Positions 59,315-64,000 of a stretch of DNA of 64,000 bases are shown here, piece after piece; position 1 is the first letter of the stretch; the number at the start of each line of letters is the position of its first letter. This DNA is from Maricaulis sp034659015 (GTDB lineage: Bacteria > Pseudomonadota > Alphaproteobacteria > Caulobacterales > Maricaulaceae). A program made the position numbers and the translations under genes. Under the pieces are notes generated by a model that was given only the letters and a program-made list of their open reading frames with translations, was not told the DNA's origin and searched no databases. Location of the stretch: NCBI GenBank assembly GCA_034659015.1, contig JAYEGL010000002.1, forward strand, positions 124,001 through 188,000, written 5' to 3'.

Positions 59315-60309
59315 CAGATCTTGACCAGCATCTTGCCGGTGTTGCGGCCGGAGAACAGGCCCATGAAGGCGTCGGGGGCGTTCTCGATACCCTCGATCAC
59401 GGTTTCGGCCGGCTTGATCTTCCCGGCGGCCATCCAGGACGACAGATCCTTGATGAAGCTGTCCATCATGTCGGCATGGTCGGTGACGATGAAGCCCTGG
59501 ATCTTCAGCGACTTGCCGACGATGAAGGTCAGATTGTCGGTGATCGTCGCGGGCTCGGCGTCGTTATAGCGCTGGATCATGCCGCAGGCGGCGATCCGGC
59601 CCTTCGGTTTCAGCGTGTTCAGCGCCGCCGTGAAATGGGTGCCGCCGACATTCTCGAAATAGGCGTCGATACCCTTCGGTGCGGCCTCCTGGATGGCGGC
59701 GGTGAGATTGTCGCTGGCCTTGTAGTCGACGACCGCATCCGCGCCGATGGATTTCACGAAATCGCATTTCTCCCGGCCGCCGGCCGTGGCGACAACCGTG
59801 GCGCCCATGGCCTTGGCGAACTGGATCCCGGCCGAACCGACCGCGCCGGCGCCGGCCGACATCCACATCGTCTCGCCGTCCTTCAGGTCGATGATGCGCT
59901 TGATGCCGACATAGGCGGTCAGGCCCGTCAGCCCGGCAATGCCCAGAAAGGCCTCCGGCGGCAGCTGGGAGGTGTCGATCTTCTGCAGCGCCTTGCCGGG
60001 GGCCGTATAGGCCTCGCGCCAGCCGAACATGGAATTGACGAAATCGCCCGGCTTGAGGCCGTCGAACTTGCTCTCCACGACTTCGCCGACGGCGCCGCCT
60101 TCCATCACCTGGCCGGTCTCGAAGGGACCGACATAGGTGCGGATGCCGCTCATCCGGCCGCGCATATAGGGATCGACGGAGATGAAGTGGTTCTTCACCG
60201 TCACCTCGCCCTCGCCCGGGGCGGGCACGTCGGTCTCGACCAGTTCGTAATTCTCCGGCTTGGGATCGCCCTTAAGATAGGATTTCAGGTGGATTTCGCG
60301 AGACTTCAT
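59314..60309 (-). CDS. NADP-dependent medium-chain oxidoreductase (CurA/PTGR-like)
   Basis: A 331-aa zinc-independent MDR enzyme that reduces carbon double bonds next to carbonyls. The N-terminal SVDPYMRGRMSGIRTYVGPF and MFGWREAYTAPGKALQKIDT are family hallmarks, and the cofactor motif is AGAGAVGSAGIQFAKAMGAT. The C-terminal EGIENAPDAFMGLFSGRNTG is typical. It is translationally coupled to the downstream membrane protein gene. Confidence 0.9.
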   Translation of the reverse strand: MKSREIHLKSYLKGDPKPENYELVETDVPAPGEGEVTVKNHFISVDPYMRGRMSGIRTYVGPFETGQVMEGGAVGEVVESKFDGLKPGDFVNSMFGWREAYTAPGKALQKIDTSQLPPEAFLGIAGLTGLTAYVGIKRIIDLKDGETMWMSAGAGAVGSAGIQFAKAMGATVVATAGGREKCDFVKSIGADAVVDYKASDNLTAAIQEAAPKGIDAYFENVGGTHFTAALNTLKPKGRIAACGMIQRYNDAEPATITDNLTFIVGKSLKIQGFIVTDHADMMDSFIKDLSSWMAAGKIKPAETVIEGIENAPDAFMGLFSGRNTGKMLVKI

Positions 60310-60340
60310 GTCGGTCTCTCCTTTTTGGCTTCGGGGAAGA

Positions 60341-61126
60341 TCAGGGGGTATCGGGAAGGAAGAGTTCGATCAGGCTGAGATCGAAATTCACGTCCAGGGT
60401 GAAGGCGGTGCCGAGCAGCTGGCCGATCGAGGCCAGCAGCAGGGTCACCGGTATCATCAGGCACAGGCCGAGCAGGCGCAGGGCCGCCCCGCCCATGCTG
60501 TGGCTGTAGAAGCGCACGATCAGCCAGCCGGTGCAGAACAGGTAGACGATCATCGCCGCCACCAGGCTGACATAGAACCACACCGGGGCAAGGGCGAGTG
60601 TGGGAATGGCCGCGATCATCACCACGAAGGATGCATTGGTCGAGACCAGATAGACCTGCACATGGCCCCAGAGCGGGATGCGCGGCCGGTAGAGTTTCAG
60701 CAGGGCCAGATAGGGCAGGGAGGTGATCGCCGTGATCGGCCACAGGAGAATGGCGCCCCAGCTCTCGATGGCCCGGTCGACTTCGGCGGCCGTCGGCACT
60801 GCGCCCGCGGCGGTCCGGCCCGTGGCGAGCCAGGCGGCGGCCTGTTCCGGGGTGAGCTCGGCGGTCAGCGCGTCCAGCGACCCGGTCAGCGGCGTGCCGA
60901 ACAGCGAGGCGACGACGAACTGGAAGCTGAACAGCGCGACGAAGACACGGACCGGCGAGATATAACGGCTGAAATCGCCCTTCAGTGCCGCCAGGGCGAC
61001 GTCCGGCGTGCGCACCAGGGAGTGCCAGAGCGTACGGAAGATCCGCCCGTCCAGGTCGAACGCGGCGATCGACACGGAATCGAGAATGTCGGCCGACTTT
61101 CCGTCCTGTTTCTCTTCGGTGCTCAA
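60341..61126 (-). CDS. Integral membrane protein related to the one at 58595
   Basis: A 261-aa protein with several helices. DGRIFRTLWHSLVRTPDVAL and KGDFSRYISPVRVFVALFSF parallel the N-terminal block of the 58595 protein, so the two appear paralogous. A TTG at 61126 has a GGGAGG site 8 bases upstream and is preferred; ATG codons at 61150 and 61165 lack such a site. It lies upstream of the oxidoreductase in the same direction. Function unknown. Confidence 0.72.
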   Translation of the reverse strand: MSTEEKQDGKSADILDSVSIAAFDLDGRIFRTLWHSLVRTPDVALAALKGDFSRYISPVRVFVALFSFQFVVASLFGTPLTGSLDALTAELTPEQAAAWLATGRTAAGAVPTAAEVDRAIESWGAILLWPITAITSLPYLALLKLYRPRIPLWGHVQVYLVSTNASFVVMIAAIPTLALAPVWFYVSLVAAMIVYLFCTGWLIVRFYSHSMGGAALRLLGLCLMIPVTLLLASIGQLLGTAFTLDVNFDLSLIELFLPDTP

Positions 61127-61356
61127 ATCACCGCCCTCCCGGCGGGGCATGGTAGAGCGCTTCATCGTGCAGGCAAGGCGTGAAGGTATGTCGCCGGCCG
61201 CTTGGAGGGGCCGGGCAAAAGGCGCCGGTTTCAAGGTCCGGGTACGCTGCCGGGCGGGGCCCGGCCTGCAACGGGCGGAAACACGTGTTGATGCAGGAGC
61301 CGCTTGATCGCGGGGGCGGGCACGGTATGCAGCCGACAGCCGAATGAGGACGAGTT

Positions 61357-62286
61357 ATGGCTTCGGAACAGAAACGCCTGCGTGCCGGCGTCGTGGGCGC
61401 GGGTGTGTTTGGCGGTTTCCACGCCTCGAAATATGCCGCGCATCCGCGCGCCGAGCTGGTGGGCATCTACGAGCCCGACGGCGAGAAGGCGCGGGCGCTG
61501 GCCGACAAGCATGGCGTGAAGCCCTATGACAATCTCGCCCGCCTGATCGAGGACTGCGAGGCGGTCACCGTCGCCAGCCCCGCGGTGCACCATTTCGAGG
61601 CCGCCGCCGCCGCCCTGGCCAATGGCCGCCATGTCCTGGTGGAAAAGCCGATCGCGTCCTCCGTCGAGGAGGCCCGCGAACTGATCCAGCTCGCCGCAAC
61701 CCATGGCCGCGTCCTCCAGGTCGGCCACCAGGAGCGTTTCGTGTTCAATGCCATGGGCCTGTTCGCCGTGCCCGACCGGCCCAAACGCATCGTCGCCAGC
61801 CGGATGGGGCCGCCTTCCGAGCGCTGCCTGGACGTGTCGGTGACGCTGGACCTGATGATCCACGACCTCGATCTCGCCATCGCCCTGGCCGGCGGTGCGG
61901 TGAAGCGTGTGGAGGGCAAGGTCGACGAGGGACGGTTCGGTACGCCGGACGTCGCCCGGGCGAAGCTGACCTTCGACAATGGCTGTGTCGCCGAGCTGGA
62001 GGCCAGCCGCGTCCATCACGAGCGCGACCGCAAGATGCGGGTGGAATACGAGACCGGTGTGCTGGAGATCGATTTCGTTGCCAAGACGTTCGAGAACACC
62101 ACGCCCTACGATCTGGACCCCGGCTTCGCCGACGATCCGGCGGCAAAGGACTCCCTGGGCGCCAACGTCAACGCCTTCATCGCCTCGGTGCTCGACGGTC
62201 AGCCGGTCGCCGTGCCGGGCATTGCCGGCCTGCGGGCGCTGGATGCGGCGCGGGCGGTGGACGGCGCGCGCACCTACGGCTCGTGA
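61357..62286 (+). CDS. Gfo/Idh/MocA family NAD(P)-dependent oxidoreductase
   Basis: A 309-aa dehydrogenase. The Rossmann motif AGVVGAGVFGGFHASKYAAH and the catalytic EKPIA (VLVEKPIASSVEEA) are family signatures, and MIHDLDLAIALAGGAVKRVE supplies the His-Asp region. Substrates in this family are sugars or inositol; here a UDP-sugar or LPS role is possible but unsupported. It ends 40 bp before nadE. Confidence 0.88.
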   Translation: MASEQKRLRAGVVGAGVFGGFHASKYAAHPRAELVGIYEPDGEKARALADKHGVKPYDNLARLIEDCEAVTVASPAVHHFEAAAAALANGRHVLVEKPIASSVEEARELIQLAATHGRVLQVGHQERFVFNAMGLFAVPDRPKRIVASRMGPPSERCLDVSVTLDLMIHDLDLAIALAGGAVKRVEGKVDEGRFGTPDVARAKLTFDNGCVAELEASRVHHERDRKMRVEYETGVLEIDFVAKTFENTTPYDLDPGFADDPAAKDSLGANVNAFIASVLDGQPVAVPGIAGLRALDAARAVDGARTYGS

Positions 62287-62326
62287 CAGACTTGCGGCGG
62301 GGCACGCCGCAGTCTAAGTCGCCCTC

Positions 62327-63991
62327 ATGACAGACCGGATTTCCATTCTCACGGCCCAGCTCAACCCCGTGGTGGGCGATGTGGCGGGGAACCTCGCCAA
62401 GGCGCGCGCGGCGCTGGCCGAAGGCCGCACGCGCGGCGCCGATCTGGTCGTGTTTCCGGAGATGTTCCTGCTGGGCTATCCGCCCGAGGATCTCGTGCTC
62501 AAGCCGGCGGCGGTAGAGGCCTGCAAGCGCGCCCTCGACCAGCTGGCCGAGGATACCAAGACCGGACCCGCCGCCCTGGTCGGCCTGCCCTGGCGCCAGG
62601 GCGCGAAACTGCACAATGCGGTCGCGCTGGTCGATGAGGGCCATCTCGTCGCCCTGCGCTTCAAGCACGAACTGCCCAATTACGCCGTGTTCGACGAGAT
62701 GCGGGTCTTCCAGCCCGGTCCGGTACCGGAAATCGTCAAATGGCGCGGCATCCGCCTGGGGCTGCCGATCTGCGAGGATATCTGGCGCGACACCGTACCC
62801 AAGGCGCTGATCGAACAGGGCGCGGAAATGATGATCGTCACCAATGGCTCGCCCTGGCGCCGCACGATCGAGCGCGAGCGCAAGGCCGCCTTTTCCGGCT
62901 GGTTCGACGCCTGGCCGGGCAACAAGGCGATGGTCTTCGTCAACCAGGTCGGCGGCCAGGACGAGCTGGTCTTCGACGGCGCCAGTTTCTCGCGCGACAC
63001 GTCCGGTGCGACGGTCCAGCGCATGCCGGCCTTCCAGGAGGCGCTGGACTGCGCGGAATGGGTGCGCACCGGCGAGGGCTGGAAGTGCGGCGGTGCCGTG
63101 CACGCGCCCTTGCTCTCCGGGCTTGAAGCGGATTGGAAAGCCATGGTGCTGGCCTTGCGCGACTATGTCGACAAGGCGGGATTTCCGGGCGTTGTCTTGG
63201 GCATGTCTGGCGGTATCGACAGTGCGCTCTCCGCCGCCATCGCCGTCGACGCGCTGGGGCCGGAACGCGTCTGGGCGGTCATGATGCCGTCGAAATACAC
63301 CTCGCAGGAAAGCCTGGAGGACGCCAGGGCCTGTGCGCAAATGCTCGGCGTGCGCTACGACATCGTCGATGTCGAGCCGACCATCGAGGCCTTCAACAAG
63401 ACGCTCGCCGAGGCCTTCCGCGGCACCGAGCCTGACACGACCGAGGAAAACATCCAGTCGCGCGCCCGCGGCGTAGTGCTGATGGCGCTGTCCAACAAGT
63501 TCGGACCCATGGTGCTGTCCACCGGCAACAAGTCGGAAATGGCCGTCGGCTACGCCACGCTCTACGGCGACATGAATGGCGGCTATAACGCGCTCAAGGA
63601 CGTCTACAAGACCGAAGTCTTCGAACTGGCCTGGTGGCGCAACGCCCAGACCCGCACGCCGGGCCTCGGCCCCGCCGGCCCGGTCATCCCCGAGCGCATC
63701 ATCACCAAACCGCCCACGGCCGAGCTGCGCGAGGACCAGAAGGACGAGGACAGCCTGCCGCCCTACGACGTGCTCGACGCCATCCTCTATGCCCTGGTCG
63801 AGGAGGAGCGCTCCGTGCGCGACCTGGTCGCCGAAGGCCAGGACGAGGCGGTGGTGCGCCGCATCGAGAACCTGCTCTACGGCGCGGAATACAAGCGCCG
63901 CCAGGCGCCGCCGGGCGTGAAGATCGGCAACAAGAATTTCGGCCGCGACCGCCGCTACCCGATCACCAACCGCTTCAAGTCCGGCGACTGA
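62327..63991 (+). CDS. nadE: Glutamine-dependent NAD+ synthetase
   Basis: Last step of NAD+ synthesis, 554 aa. The N-terminal nitrilase-type amidase domain supplies ammonia (EMFLLGYPPEDLVLKP for Glu, RFKHELPNY for Lys, PICEDIWRD for Cys). The C-terminal synthetase domain has the P-loop GMSGGIDSALSAA, VLSTGNKSEMAVGYATLYGD and the KPPTAELREDQKDEDSLPPY motif. The gene is complete, ending 9 bp before the window end. Confidence 0.95.
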   Translation: MTDRISILTAQLNPVVGDVAGNLAKARAALAEGRTRGADLVVFPEMFLLGYPPEDLVLKPAAVEACKRALDQLAEDTKTGPAALVGLPWRQGAKLHNAVALVDEGHLVALRFKHELPNYAVFDEMRVFQPGPVPEIVKWRGIRLGLPICEDIWRDTVPKALIEQGAEMMIVTNGSPWRRTIERERKAAFSGWFDAWPGNKAMVFVNQVGGQDELVFDGASFSRDTSGATVQRMPAFQEALDCAEWVRTGEGWKCGGAVHAPLLSGLEADWKAMVLALRDYVDKAGFPGVVLGMSGGIDSALSAAIAVDALGPERVWAVMMPSKYTSQESLEDARACAQMLGVRYDIVDVEPTIEAFNKTLAEAFRGTEPDTTEENIQSRARGVVLMALSNKFGPMVLSTGNKSEMAVGYATLYGDMNGGYNALKDVYKTEVFELAWWRNAQTRTPGLGPAGPVIPERIITKPPTAELREDQKDEDSLPPYDVLDAILYALVEEERSVRDLVAEGQDEAVVRRIENLLYGAEYKRRQAPPGVKIGNKNFGRDRRYPITNRFKSGD

Positions 63992-64000
63992 GTTTCCCGG

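Noticed and set aside
1..64000. CRISPR arrays, rRNA operons and insertion-sequence transposases
   Set aside because: I saw no regularly spaced direct repeats with unique spacers, no rRNA, and no transposase or IS ends; only small palindromic repeats.

Overview
The window is GC-rich, densely packed chromosomal DNA from an alphaproteobacterium. The gene content fits the Caulobacterales/Maricaulales (Hyphomonadaceae-like) part of the class best: an RcGTA-type gene transfer agent cluster, a PleC-like PAS kinase, small alphaproteobacterial DUF proteins and dusA/glnE/gor/class II DAHP synthase homologues. This placement rests on recognising protein families by eye; no search was run.

Region 1 (about 150-13,750) is a long and apparently intact gene transfer agent structural cluster on the + strand. 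It carries terminase subunits, portal, a small coiled-coil protein, prohead protease, major capsid, adaptor, tail terminator, tail tube, two tail chaperones, a short tape measure, distal tail, hub, NlpC/P60 peptidase and the megatron baseplate protein. A gene in the g7 (stopper) position is missing. Palindromic intergenic repeats sit in nearly every gap of the cluster, and one of them encodes the C-terminus of the peptidase. A J-domain chaperone follows.

Region 2 (14.7-30.1 kb, + strand) holds two two-component systems, each behind an upstream direct repeat with 11-bp spacing: PepSY-regulator-kinase, and DegP protease-regulator-kinase. Between and after them lie an uncharacterised 452-aa protein, a DUF938 methyltransferase, an isolated ccmE, a hydrolase-OsmC fusion, glnE, and an EF-hand/ECF sigma/anti-sigma/periplasmic sensor operon.

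Region 3 (30.2-35.7 kb, - strand) has an EAL protein, a stand-alone receiver and a large PleC-like kinase in one leftward operon, plus a conserved hypothetical. Region 4 (35.8-43.3 kb) is mixed housekeeping: dusA, a TSUP exporter, a retropepsin-like protease, a CNT transporter, a hexapeptide acyltransferase, a thioesterase, a Fe-S uracil-DNA glycosylase-like protein and an amino acid dehydrogenase.

Region 5 (about 43.4-45.6 kb) is the clearest foreign island. It is AT-rich and carries an RloA/AbiLi-type ATPase and an RloB/AbiLii-type TOPRIM protein, a candidate phage defence pair. Next comes an iron ABC transporter operon (fbpABC-like) with a perfect 19-bp palindrome upstream that looks like an iron-regulator site, and a tRNA-Val.

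Region 6 (50-64 kb) is central metabolism: gph, a tight glmU-gabD-rpiA run, gor, class II DAHP synthase, an HU protein, two related integral membrane proteins flanking an oxidoreductase, a Gfo/Idh/MocA dehydrogenase and nadE. Three convergent gene pairs end on a shared CTAG in which both stop codons overlap.
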